A stretch of 64,000 bases of DNA from Owenia fusiformis (GCA_903813345.2 CAIIXF020000010.1:12467181-12531180), one strand, 5' to 3'; counted from the first letter of the stretch, positions 12,401 to 27,400 are shown. Made by a program: numbers and translations. Notes: generated from the letters alone by a model not told the origin.

Positions 12401-15400
12401 ATCATTTGTCACATTTCGTTCAAGTTTAAAAGACTAATGCCTGGTGAGGATAGTACCATTTAGGGATGAAAAGGAATTTCCAAATTGATCAAAAAATTCA
12501 AGATGGTCACCATATGCTTTGTCCTATGTACTGAACATTAATCAATTTTAAGAAAATATTTGGTTTTCTTAAAAGTTCAATAAGAGACCTTTGATGCTTT
12601 TTAAACCTTTTCAAAATAGAAACCGGTATTGATACCAATACTGAAAGTGTTCTCAATTACTAGAGTACAGTACATGTAATTTGCAATTAGATGCACTTCA
12701 GAATTTCATGGTAAGGTTGCTCTGGGTGCCCCAACCTTAATATATTGACAAAAAATAAATAAAATAATATAATTTAATCATAAGATTTCTCATGGTTGAA
12801 AACTGTGTCAGCCATTAAGACCATACACAGCTAATCTCTGACAGTACCATACGGTACCATTTTGGCTGCAGTATTGTACAGTACCATGAATATGGTACCG
12901 TATACTAAAACAGTACCATTCAGTATCATTTTGGCTGCGGTATTGTACAGTACCATGAATATGGTACCATAGACTAAAACAGTTCCATATGGTACCATTT
13001 TGGCTGCAGTATTATACAGTACCATGAATATGGTCCCATATATAGACTAAAACAGTACCATATAGTACCATGAATACTGTATGGGACCATCCTTAAACCG
13101 TACTTTATTCCTTATATATCGTACAGTACCATAAAGAGTGCTGATTGGGAGTGTAAATTAAGACCCACCAAATAGCTCCTCTTATGAACAGACAGAGGAT
13201 GTACTTAGACCCCATATACCACCAGTTACCAAGCTGACCTCCCAAGCTGGTCATACCCTATGCAGTGACCAAGACATCCAGCCCATGTTTCAAATTCCCT
13301 GCCAAAGTCAATTGTCAAAGTTGTATTGATGTGGGACAAAATATTTTACAGTAAAATTTAACTAAAAATGTCTGTGGTAGATGAACTTTTGAATATGAAT
13401 GCTGCCAGACAGATATATGTATGTCTCATATATGTATTTTTTATTGCAAAAAGTACTTGAGGGATTTAAACTTTGTCATACTTCAACCAGCCAAGTGGTT
13501 ACATTTTGTCAGATTAATTCCTTTTTTATCTCACCATCAAAAAATGGTGACAAATTGTAATAACTACCATTTTTGTGGTATATGGCATTAACATTTGTAA
13601 AAAAAAAGTTCGTGAATTTGGCATTGCAACTAGGTATTGACATTTTATTGTGAAAATTTTCATTTATTGTAAAAATTCCCTGGTAGTTCTGTATTTCATG
13701 TCTAATATCATTGTAAGTTTAAAAAAGTTTAAACGTTTTTAGTTGCTTAATTGTTTCAGGAAGAAGAGTTCAGTAGACAAGTGTGTGTGAAGTAAAAACT
13801 TGTATTTGATGATCCTTTGGGGGCACACATACTGAACATTACAATATCTTTTTTAATGAAAGCATCCTTTATTAGATAGACATAACTTGATAAATGCAAT
13901 AAAGCTAATCAAACAATTAAAATTACTTTTATATTGAATTGATATAAACTCCTTATGATATTATTAACTAAAAGCATGTACATGTAATACACATTGTTTA
14001 GTCTAAAAGCGACATTTGTTTATCATTAACCTGCCCCTGTAGCTCTATAGTAATACTTGTAGTTCCAAAGGTGTTGTTCCTTGTTTGAAAAGTGATCATG
14101 AACTCTTACTAGGCATTGATTCCCTATGTTACTTCATTATATGCCGCTGACCTATCAACAAGTTCGCTTATATTCCTTTGTCAAGTACAAGGCTACAACA
14201 TACAGGAATTGTCATACAAGGGAAATTCCATTTAGTAATAGTAAATTTTAATTTTGGTATAATGTACAAATATGGTGATTATACACTTAATTGAGTAACT
14301 GTAAGATATAGGGTACTTTACAAGAATTGTCATACAAGGCAAATTCCATTTTGAATGGTAAATTTTAATTAATTTTAATTTGTATAAGATACAAATAAGA
14401 TATATGAGTAACTGTAAGATATAGGGTAAATGCAAATCATACATACTAAAAGATAGTTCTGTGTCTCGTACAAGGCTACAACTTTGCAAGAATTGTCATA
14501 TAAGGCAAATTCCATTTTAATAGTCCTGAAATAAATCTTCAACTGAATTCCTAAAGTTACCTTGAAGTACATGGGAATTTTTATCAAATAAAGGGAATTT
14601 ACCTTTATGACAATTGCTTTAATAAAATTAAAACAAAAACCCAATGCATATCCTTGCATAACTTGGTGTAACTCAACATTTATGACATGTTTATGACCAT
14701 GATGGAATCACTTGAATACAGTACTGTTTATCCAACAATACAGTCCAACTATGTAACTATAATTGTATCCTTAAACTCCCTTATTCACTAAGTCTAAGAA
14801 AGAGTATCTGTGATACTTTTTCATGACTTTTTTGGCCAATAACAAAATGATCTTGTGTTCTTTAGTCTCCTAGTGTGCGACCATCATCTTGATGCTCAGT
14901 TTCATTGAAGTCATTGAGATTCGCAACATCAGAGTTAAGAGAGTTACCAGTGGGGGTGTCATGAACTCCATGTTGGTGTTGACCATCTGGAATAGAAGAA
15001 CCTGAAGAGGAAAATGGAATATTGATTTAAGTGGTATTTAAGTTGTTATTAATCTGTTTCATTAGGCAATGTTACTATGTTTTGAGATTGTAGCTATACC
15101 ATCATTTCAACCCCTTTTAAAATATGTGTTATAGATAAATTATTCAGATCAAAATCATCACATAACATACCTTGTCTTGAACCTTCAGTGCGCAGATCGC
15201 GTCCTCCATCTGTCTTCAACATTTCCATCAGTGTCTCTGTATTTCGTTCACACTCCTTTGGTCCCTTTCTCTTGCGATTCACACAGATGGGATATTTCCG
15301 TATCACCATCACAACTACAGCCACACAGAAAACTATTGGAGTAACTATGATGAAAGCAATTTTCATTGTGCTCATTTGTGTAGTGCCAGTCTGTTGGTTG

Positions 15401-18400
15401 CCATCAGTTGTGGTGTTGGTGGTTGGAACCATCATTTGTACCCTTTGTACAAATATATTAGCTTGATTATCCAGCTTTCTCGATTTCTCATTTTCTTTGT
15501 CCCGCATGTAAACTGAGCAATGTTTGTAACACTGTGCTTGATAATTTGCATGTCCTTTTATTCGAGCGTCTGAACAGTACTCAAAGCAGTGGATACACTG
15601 ATCCATCCTTTCCTCACAAAATTCAGTCCTTGTATCACATGGTATTTTTGATGTACCACATTCAAAGATCCACTTATGCTTCTCTTTAGTAGTTTGCTGA
15701 TCAATGGCCAATGCTGATACATATGCTTTAATGACAATTAGAGTACAGACAAAAAGTACAAACAATGGCTTTGGTTGTGGCCACATTTTGATCTTTTTGT
15801 ATACAAGTCCTTCGTTAATATTATTTGAACATCAAAGCTTGACAAGGATGAATTTTCCAGTCTCTTTCTCCAAGTGTTTCTAGGAAGTCTTGGTCTTGTG
15901 TCTGTCTCCTATGAATGAACACTATTTCATTCTATTTTTTCAATCGTTCATCCTTTGTTGACTTATATTGGATGTGAATGAAAATCAACCAACACATTAT
16001 TTTATGAATACTACCAAAGCATCTCTCTTTTATAAACATTGTTACATCCTATATGAATCAAATCTTGGAACTCCCTCTCTCAATACCTCTAATCGATTAA
16101 TCAACTTACTTTGCATTTGTTTATTTTGCATTGTAAATCACAATATGAAGTATGTACTTAATCAGCTTTTCATGAACTTCACTTTGTGTTTTCATTACGA
16201 ATAGAACATGTAATATATGGATCGGTGTAACTTATATGTATTCACTATGTGTGATTTAAGGTCACTTAACCACCTACAATATGGCCACTTCATCTATTCT
16301 TAATCGTTGGGAATGGGGGAGAAGTTGGAGTATGTGTATTGTTAAATAAGATTCATTTATATAAATGATAAAACTGTAGGAAGGTGTTAACCCTTTTAGA
16401 GGGTTCTTAAGTGCCTGGAATGACTATTATTGTTATTATTCACACATGATTTATGTAATGTTACGGTCATTAGTTGCAAAATGGAAATTCACAAAGAACT
16501 CATCTTCATGATTGCATGCAGTTTCAGTAACTGAGCAGATAATAATGGCAATAAATGAAAGTGATAGGGGGTGCATATAAATATAGAGGGTGCATACAGG
16601 GTGCCCGTTGTCTCCAGGACAGACAGTAGTATAATCATTTTATTTTAGAACAATTAAAATGATTGAATTGAGTTGATAAAACTATAATCAAATGAAAATA
16701 AATAAAACAGACATTTCTAGACAATAAACATTCCATTTTATTTGTAATTTCATCATAATACAGATATTTGATGATCGCAAGAAATTTAAAGTTCAATAAT
16801 GTCAAGTTATAAAAATAACGTTATAAGTGTAAATGCAACACAAACTAAACGTTGGCCAGTTAAAGTACATAATACATGTCATGAAGTTACTTTACTGTAT
16901 ATTCAAGTCTTTCAAACACATAAACTTGTTTATCAATCACGAATATAAATGTACTGCAGTTTTATATTACATCGTACAAAGGTGTTGATCATTGCATTGT
17001 CATCATGAACTCACATGAAATATAAGCTATATGTACTTGACATACATGAAAGCTTAACATCCAATGAATTATCCAACTAAGCAATTCATGCAACATTTTT
17101 AGAAATATATTTACAGCAATATGAAATATTTTCTTGATGATATTATTACGTAAGTTGGTTCCTATTTTTACTGGCACAAAAATCCCATTTTCAAATGGAA
17201 AGAGAACTGAATCATCCAAATGATTTTAAAATGGGATGTCTATGATGTAAATCAAACTGTTGAAATTAATTTGGTACTTAATAATTACAGTATGTTTAAT
17301 TTAAATATGAATTAATATAATATTTATATATGTACAATAGACTATATAGTTCTGAGAAATAGTATTTGTGTTTTTCTTGGAAACAAACCAATGACCAAAC
17401 CAAACCTAACTATGAAATATGTGGCCATGTCCATATATGTTTTATTTTGAATTTATTCAACATGATTGGTTGCCGATAACCAAATCATTATTCTCTGCTT
17501 TCAACTCTGTCTCTGCTTCAAAGTCATTTTGATTTGCTATGTCAGAGTTTCCACATTTGTGCTGACACTCCGAGAAACATCCGCATGTCTGGCTTGGAAC
17601 AGAAGAACCTGAAGATAAAAATGAGAATAATTGTGAACCTGAGTTGCTACCTGTTGATCTCACAACCAGTATCACAGTCCTCAGTGGATTTAAAAATGTA
17701 TTTCTTTCTATTCTCAAAATAAGGTGATACATTTCTAAACATTGTCAATGCATCTCATGGAACTTGTGTAGCCATGTGATGACATTTTGATATTATATTC
17801 AATATTAATTATGGAAATGAATAAATATTTCATGAATGCATGAATTTGTATGATCAGTAAGAAACCCTAAAAAGATAAATAACATAATTTACCTGCTGTT
17901 CGTATAAGCTTGTTTTTGTCTGTCATAAGGGGATCTCGTGCCCCTGTTTCTACATTGTTTTCACATTGCTTAGGTCTTTTTGTCTTGTGATGTTTCCAGA
18001 TCACAATCCCGATCCCAATAATAGCCAAACCAAGTATAGATACAATTATACTGAGAGGAATTTTCAAGTCGTTCTGTTGTTCTTTGTGTTCTACGTCACT
18101 TTCAGTTTTAGCAGTGATGGTGAGAGGATCTCCAGTAGAAGCTTTTGCTTCTAGAGATGATCCAGTTGGATTGTTCAACTTTCTCGTTCTTTTATTTTCT
18201 TTGTCTCTCATAAAAACGGGGCAGTTTTCACGACACTGTGTTTGATAATTTTCATGTCCTTTGATTCTAGCCTCGGAGCAATATTCCAAACATGGAATAC
18301 ATTTGTCCATTCTTTCCTCACAAAAGTTGTTTATTTTGTCACATGGAATTTTTGATTTTCCACAAGGAAAGATCCAGTCTTGCTTCTCTGTGGTTGTTTG

Positions 18401-21400
18401 TTGATTTGTTGACAAGGATGAAACAGGTGCTTTACTGACAATGGTAAAAATAATTGTCATAAAGAACATTGCATTTGATTTGCGCCACATTTTGCCCTGG
18501 TGTCTATGAGCTTTTGAATATAAGAAAAGGCACTACTTATCTCACACAAAATGGGTTTCCAGTTTTTTCCTCTAGTGTTTTTAATATCACCTAGCTTGTT
18601 TCACTTTAATGTAATTTCACTTCTCCATTCGTTATATTTTCTCAAGTCTTTTCATGTAATGGATTGCATGGAATGAGAATAAAAAGCATCTGAACTCTGG
18701 TTTTAATCATTTTGCAAAAAGTCTGTGATTCAAACCTGGCATTGGAAGCCCAAAACCTGAATCAATGTTGCAACATGGACTTTCAGAGGTGTGTACAGCA
18801 AAACGTATGAGTTCAAGTGCTACCTGATGATTTGTGTTACCTTTGACACCATTGTAGACTTACCAGTATAAATAAGTGCAAAGTATAAAATACATTGAAA
18901 CCTGTTTATAGTAAACATTTACAGAAAAACATTCGCTGAAGTTAGGTTTGTTTTTCAAATTGATGATCAGAAAAAGACTGTTTAAAGATGGGTTATTGCA
19001 GGTAAAAATAGTCAGAAAATTTAACGTATGGTCTCACAGACAAGCAAAGATTGTGACATAGTTAGCTGTACACAAATCAAACCATCCATCCGACCACAAT
19101 GGAGTCATAGTGTCGAATATTGTCACTGGGAAAACCTGGTCAAGACCATGCTTAACCAGAGACCATGTTTTCATACCTGTACCTGAATAAAAAGTATATA
19201 GAAAATTGAAAACAAAATTGTCCAATACTGTAGAAGTGGAAACTTCGGCGAAACAAAACTTTAGCGAGATGGTCCCTAAAACTTTATTGCCGAATTAAAC
19301 TTTCCCGGACCAGCAATCAAGAAAATGGAAAATTACTTGGGCGAGCTTATAAGCTTATTATTAGGTTATCATGAAGCATTTATTCACCAACACGATTGGT
19401 TGCATTTTTGTAAACCCCGAGTTGTAAACATGTATATCACAGTTATAAGCTCTATATCAACGTTATTAGCCCTATAATTAAACTTGCCTTTCGAGGAATG
19501 GCGTGTCACCATCAAAAGTAAGTCGTTTATGTTTGTGTGTAATCCCCAATCAATGTGCTCAAACCGTCAGTAGGTGTTAATACCCGACAAACAATCAAAT
19601 AAGTAACAAACTCGGCTAGGCCTAATTCACTATCAAACTTTATTCTATTTATTGTACTATTGTGGGTGGATGTTGACTTGCGTTTATGTTCTGTTCAGTA
19701 TCTTATGTTTTGTTTAGGAATAAATGCTAGTATAGATCTATTCTTATAAGATAATCGTGTCATTCATGTTAGTGATGAGTTGTCACGTGACAGTAGATGT
19801 CCAATCAAATTACAGGTTTTGTGATCGAAAATTCGAAAAATTATTTCTGTAATGTTTTCATCATTTAGGGCAACAAAACATGATTGCAAAACAAAATAGG
19901 TATTAATTATGATTGTAAATCGATGAGGAAACACTGAGGTATGTATTATTTATGTATTCGAAACGAAATTCAGCATCTGGATGTCGATCTGTATTCTTCA
20001 CGGTATTATCGCCCACCGATATTTTTTTCATATTTTTCTACGAATTTTTATTTTGGCGTCTCTCCTTCAACGCTAAATTTCGCCAAAGTTTCCACGTCGT
20101 TAAAGTTTCCACTTCTACAGTACATTTTGACAGGTAGAAAATGTAGGTAAATAAATTGTTAATTCTGTTTTGTGTTCACTTAACACAAGTGAATTCTATG
20201 TGTTTGTTAAGATATATAGAAATTTTACATAGGAGTCAGTGAGTGAAAATGTTTTTGAAAACTATTTAATTTTCACTAAACGAGGTGTTCATATGATAGA
20301 GGTGTAAATGTACAGATTTTACTGTTCTAATACTGAAACCAATACCATACTGCACGATTGTTATAACAAAATGATGAGTCAACTGAATTTACAATAATCA
20401 ATATACTTTAAAGAACTTTTTTGATGTTGAATGGATATTTTGTGACAATGTTTTTTTATTTTATGTTTTACTTAATTTGATATCTAAGTGGTTTACCATT
20501 ATGTACTTACTGTTTGTAACCAGTTATTGACTTGAAAATATATGTAAACCTAAAAGTAAGAGGTACCCAGCAAATTTTGGACTTTTATTGAGTTGAATGA
20601 TTAAAAGGCAGTTGTTTCTAATTTTTAAGCAAGGTCCATCGTGAAATCATGAGATCATATCGTATGTGAAGAAATTACTGTAGATTTAACTCATTGTTCA
20701 AGTGCAACCTGGATTTTTAATGCAGCCATTTTAAATTTTCAACCATGTGTTCATAATCAAATGCTCAGATTTCTAGGCAGTGTTGGAGACGGTATTTTTC
20801 AAAATCCAAGCCCATGTTTACTAATCTAATTTTTCATGAAAATGTATAGTATGTATAATATAGTCTATTATTTATATCATAATTTTACAAATGCATATAA
20901 CACACCCAGTAAAGTGGGCATATCAGTGCCTATATCAGTTGTTATGCAGAGCAAACAAGTATTCAAATTACAATAATATTTTATCTTTTGTCTAAGTAAA
21001 CTATAATATAGCAAACTTTGAATTGTCTTTAAAAAAATAAATAAGAAGAATGTGTTCTTACCATTAGTAATCTAAAAATGCAATAATGTCCAAATTTAGC
21101 AGAATTGAGAATATCTGCTTTTTAAATTTCAAGTTAAATTATTAGAAACATATTTTCTGTTCCTGTTCTTTCAGGTTTCAATGCTGGTATAGGAGCCTAC
21201 ATGCCCTGGGCTAACACCCTTGTGACTCTAAAGGTAGGTTGGATATTATGTCTAAGTCTGAGACACAACTTCAGTAAAAACAAATGCATCTTTTACAAAT
21301 GAATTTTACCGTTTTCAAATACAAAACTCTTAAAATAATTAATTTATTAATATAAGAAAAATGTAACAAGAAAAAAGAAATTTGGTAATATTAAAATTGT

Positions 21401-24400
21401 AAGTATGAATTAAATATGTTTTACAGCATATGCTTTATTTTGGCATGTTGGTTGTTTTAATGAATAACTTCTTGTTTGCAAGGGTTTTACTGAGACCGCC
21501 AGACTGAAATATATGACTACCAGTATACAGAAAAATGAATGCATTAAAACACCCACAGTTTATTGAACCCTTAAGCTAGAAGACTTTGAACAAAATATTA
21601 AAAGGAACTGCAATTCAACCAGAAACCTTTTTGCAAGGACATGAAGCCTCAACATTTTGACTTGCATGTACCTATTAGCACTGGCATGTAGCGGCCCTGA
21701 TATCGATAAATTCTACACGCAATATAACCCGATTTTAGATGCTTGGTTAAAACTTTACACGAAAAAGCCTCGATATCCGGGCATTTACTCTTACACTGAA
21801 CTGAAAATAGCATCGTCTAAACGTGTATGTCTTGGCTTCCGGGTAAGTTTATCAACATTTATACTCAATTGAAAGAGCAGTCGTGCATATATCGTGTACC
21901 AGTTTGATTGTTTTATATGTGTGTGTATTTATAATATGATAGTCTAGTAATACCGTGTCGTTAGAACAAGTGCTAGATATCGAACTGATGACCTGAAATT
22001 AGATTATTGGACTGATCGCGCATCTGATATTAGATGATTAATTTGCATTGAATCTGATATTAACTTGCAACCCAATACTACAGTAAATACCATGATTTTA
22101 CATTAGAATGATAACACGGCCTCATATTCTAATTCATTTTACGTCCATTGCAGGCCAAAAATGTTTCAATGGGGATATTGTAATGCACACGAGAATACAT
22201 TCGATTCGTATATATTGACACCCCAGTTGTCCGAAACCCAGTTGTCCGAAACCCAATTCCCCGAAACCCAGTTGTCCGAAACCCATTACTCCGAAAAATA
22301 AAGTCATAATTTACCAGAGAAAGGGGGGGGGGGCGGGCGTAGCTTACTTAAGCTTACGTCAGTTTCATGCCATGTATTTGGCCAAATTAATGGCATGGAC
22401 GCATTCTGATATTCATAGATCTCTCTCTCACCTTGAATTGCATCCATTGCATGGCGTTACCAGAATGGCAGGAACGGGAGATTTATTTTACATTGTGATT
22501 CTAAAAAAGGTTATTAAAACACAATATATATTACGGAACAGTTTATCTTATCTTCTTCAATCTCTTTTATATAGGCAAAATAAAATGAAACATTTTGAAA
22601 CAGATAAAATAAGGTATAGAACTTTAAGAATAAAACAGTATACAAATTACGTTGTCAAAATATTTCGTCGCATTTAATTTCTTAGTCTCAGTCTCTTATC
22701 AAATCGTAAAAGAATAAAACATTCTAAACTTAATCACTTGGGATTTATGTTTCGGCATTCGTTTCAGGCATTTGTTTTTTATGTTCTTCTCCTGAAATGT
22801 ATTTGTTTGACAATAATCAGAGAAAGTGCGTATACGTATAAATATGCCACGCAAACAAACGGGTGTGACTTCAATTTCTTGTCTGTCTGAGGACGTATTG
22901 GGAACGAGGTAGAATTAAAGAATTCTTATGAACAAATGTATTGGATAAGTTAATTTCTGATGGATCTGGATAAAATATATTTCAAAACTTTGTCAACACT
23001 AGATAACTTCATTTAGGCAGATATAGTATCTTGATATATTTGGCTATCATGCGTTTAAAATACGTTCCTAAAACTATGAAGACGTTGGGTGAGAAATATT
23101 GCTATTGTACGTTCGAAAAGTATTTGGTTGTATTTTGTAGTTCTCAAGTTACCCATGAACTTTCTTGGGCTAATTAACGTCTTGACTCAGCATATTTAGC
23201 CTAATTTTGCAATGATGTCAACGTGATTCAAATGTTATGCTGTCGTGATTCGCAGAGGTTGCGACAAGATTCGTTTTAAGAAATTGTATTTTTTGATAAG
23301 ATCCCCTAATTTTCGGAGAACTTGGTTTCAGACAACTGGGTTTCGGAGAATTGAGTTTCGATATGCATATCTCCCTCTGGAAAAACCCCGCATCCAAAAC
23401 CTCCCAGTACATAACCCGTATTTATCCCATGGTTACAAGGATATAGATCGAATATCACGTGAAGATATAATTGATACGTGGATGAAGATATCATATTTTA
23501 GCAAAAAATTCCCAAATCATCGAATATCACTTTTGAAACCATCGAATATCACTTTTTGAAAGGTGATATTCGATGGTTTCAAATTGATATTCGATGGTTT
23601 CAAAAGTGATATTCGATGGTTTTGATTTTTTCAATTTTTTTTATTAATTCAGCAAAACGATTGTTTATGAAGAGCTCAAAAAGTTCAATCATCTATTTAT
23701 CTCAAAAAGACCTCAAAAACTGAGCTTGAATTAGAAATATGTCTTCTAAAATCTTCCTCGCCTGGACCTGATGGGATTCTACCATCACTTATTAAGTCTG
23801 TAAGACAGTTTTTAATTGATCCGCTCTTGTATATATTTAACTTATCTTTTAAATCTGGTATTTTCCCAGACGCCCTCAAATTGGCCAAAGTAACACCTGT
23901 ATTTAAAAAAGGAGTCACTACAAATCCTTCGAACTATAGACCAATTTCAGTTTTATCGGTATTTTCTAAATTGTTAGAAAAGCTCATGCACGCCAAACTC
24001 ACTGGTTTTTTAGAACGTTTTGAAATTATTTTTACTTATCAATTTGGATTTCAGAAATTCAACTCTACCTACATGGCCATTTTATATTTCATTGAACAAA
24101 TTCGAAAATCAACTGATTTGGGGAAAACGAGCATTGGCATAACATTAGATTTTTCAAAGGCCTTTGACACTATTAATCATGACATTTTGATACAAAAACT
24201 TGAATATTATGGCATCAGAGAAATAGCTAAGTCCTGGTTTGAAAGTTATTTAAAAGACTGCAAACAATATGTCACCATTAACAATTATGAATCTAAACAA
24301 TCATCTCTAAATTGTGGTGTTCCGCAGGGCTCGGTACTTGGACCACTATTATTTATTCTTTACATAAATGATCTGCCTTTTGTTGACCCTAATCTAAAAT

Positions 24401-27400
24401 TTATTATGTTTGCTGATGACACCAATCTTCTTGATAGTGATTATGATTTAAATGAACTTATGACTAGAACTAATGCAAACTTGAATTCAATAGATGACTG
24501 GATAAAAGCAAACAAACTTTCACTTAATATTGGCAAAACCAATGCTATTCTATTTGGACCCCCAAAAAATCAAACAAATCTGAATCTCAAAATACGCAAT
24601 GAGAACATAAATTTCCGGGATAAAATTGACTTTCTTGGAATTATTATTGATAAAAACTTGAAATTTAAAGAGCACATAAAATCTATTGAAACAAAGATTT
24701 CTCGCGTCATTGGTTCTCTTTATCACATTAAACATCTACTTCAAATAGACAGTTTCAAAACAATTTACTACTCATTGATACACTCTCAATTAAATTATTG
24801 CAACATAATCTGGGGTAACACATTTAAATCATTTTATGATCGTCTACATAAACTGCAGAAACAATTCTTAAGGCTAGCTTTAAATAAGGATAGACCTTCT
24901 CACTCCGCTCTCTTATTTGAAGATCTTAACATATTAAATATTTTTGATGTCAACAGATATTGTACTGGTCAGTTCATGTACAAAATCTTTAATAAGCACC
25001 CCAGTCTTCCAAAAAATCTATTTCAAGACTTGTTTGATATCAACATTAATATTCATCATCATTACACAAGACAATTGCATTATTTTCATATCCCTAAATG
25101 CTCTAAACTTTCCCTTCGCTATCTAGGTCCTAATCTTTGGAATGCTCTACCACATGATATTAAAAAATGCTCCACTCTAAATATTTTCAAATCTTCATAT
25201 AAAAAACTACTCATCTATCGATAATGTATAATACCAATATCATACTATACTGTTGATTTTATACTGATACCTGATTTTTGTAACATTTTTACATTGTACA
25301 TCCTTAGATTAATTGTTAATACCATTTTTATATACCTACATGTAACATAATATAAGTGTTTTCTTTTATATGTAGTCTAGATGTCATTTTAATGATTTCT
25401 GTTAGACCGCAACATATACCCACTAGGGTGTCTAGCGGCTTGTTTTTATAGTGTATATTATATAAGAATTATGAAATAAATTGAATTGAATTGAATTATA
25501 TATTTATTATATATTTTTATTTTTTGGGATCCTGTTTTTACGGCGTTCGCATTAAATACAAACCACTCTGTTACGTCACGTATATGACGTTCGTTGAATT
25601 ATCGCAATCAAAATGTCAGACGAAATGGAATTTCCATTACAATTTATCTGACTATTCAATGTTCGCTGGATAATAATTCCCAATGGGATAAACGGACAAT
25701 CCTATAGTTTTTCAAAAATAACACTTATATCCACTCATGGATATCAGTATCTTCACCCATTCGCTGCGCTCACTCGCGAAGATATCAATATCCACTCATG
25801 GATATAAGTGATATTTCAGAGCCATAGGATATTCCTATATTATTCCATAATTAGCATGATATCCATAGGATAACATGTCATAATAAAAACGGTATTTTTG
25901 AAATCAGTGGTAAAATATGATATTTTTGGCAAATTTTCACTTAACCATAGCATACGGTGTTTTAGCCATGACATGCGGCGCCGTATGCCATGGTTTATGG
26001 ATTTTTGCTACTTCAGACTCAAAACGAGGCTAAGTGTCAATATCGCCGTATCGTTTGGAAAATTCGTTTTAGATCACTTAATTCCCGAAGATTCTGATGA
26101 TGACTTTAACTATGGAATATAAAGAACATCCTATGATTTACTCGTGATATGGTTTTAATCCACTCATGGATGTTGATACATGTATCTGCACTCTCTCGCT
26201 ACGCTCACTCGTGCAGATATCATATCCATTCGTGGATAAAAATCATATCACTCATAAATCATAGGATATCCTCTATTTAAGATGTGATATTCGATAGTTT
26301 AAAAGTGATATTCGATGGTTTGTAAATTGTTTGATAAAATATGATATCTTGATCCACATATCAAATATATCATCATGTGATATTCGATCTATATCCTCCT
26401 TGCAACCATGGGATAAAGCTTTACGTCCCGCTCCAAGCGGGCAGATGTAGTATATCTGCCCGCTACGTCATAATCGCCGCTTGCATATTTGTTCATAATT
26501 TGTAACGTTCGCGGAATGACTGTAAACGGCAATGGAGAAAACACAGACAATCAGGGTCTGTTTGATAGTTAAAAAAAGGGAAAGGGCATCCACTTTATCA
26601 ATAAAAAATTCGAGAAAATGAATATGGGATTATTTGAGAGAACATGAAAATCCGCCCACAGCCAAGAAAACAAAACTGGACATGAATATTCTAAAATATT
26701 TCCACGATTTAACAATGTGAACCAGATGACCAAGATTGGTATGGGATAAACATATTATCCTATAGTCAGGATATTGGGATTATCCCTTGGCCAATATATA
26801 GGGGTTATGCAATTGGAGGTTTTGGATACAGGGAATATCCCGAGGGATATACAATACATCTTCCCGAGGGACCGAAGGGACCAAGGGAAGACATATTATA
26901 TATCCCTCGGGATATTCCCTGTATCCAAAACCTCCAAGTACATAACTGTTGTATATAGTTTAGCATGATATGTACTTCTTTCTGTAACTGGAATACGATT
27001 CTAATATACAAGCAGCATATACGTATTCCCGGGGAACCATAAATATTTTGTGTAGTGTGTGGACATTTTTCTTTTCATTTCTCTAAAATCAGATTATTCT
27101 CATAAAATTCATACAAAGTTGGGCCTAAGCCTCTATTTTCGTATTCTGCATGTTAAGATATTTATAATGTAAAACCTAAGAGATAAATTCAATGTCTTCA
27201 GTTGAGAATAAGTATAAGGTAAATGTGTGAATTCTGCTTGTTGTTGCACTATTTTTTATAATAAACAAGGTTCGATACGCAACAATGAATAGACTGCAGT
27301 CATAGCTTAGTTGTAAAGAAAACAAAAGAAGTTGGGACGTGGTCATGCTTGAATACGATTTTAAATATATCGCCGTTTACATTTGTTGAAATCGGCCTGT

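Larger units (their letters stand above)
23421..26417. mobile_element. 3-kb element with about 135-bp inverted termini, interrupted by a LINE
   Basis: The left arm 23421-23556 (tttatcccatggttacaagg, then 'atagatcgaatatcac') and right arm 26284-26417 are diverged reverse complements over their full length. Short 'gtgatattcgatggttt' units recur inside both arms. The LINE copy and two foldbacks lie between them, so the arrangement looks nested. No transposase is recognised. Confidence 0.55.

Noticed and set aside
14232-14659. Two overlapping Ile/Tyr-rich open frames
   Set aside because: AT-rich imperfect repeats explain them; no signal or domain.
25898-26122. 74-residue open frame between two foldbacks
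   Set aside because: It has an acidic end but no family signature; most likely transposon interior.
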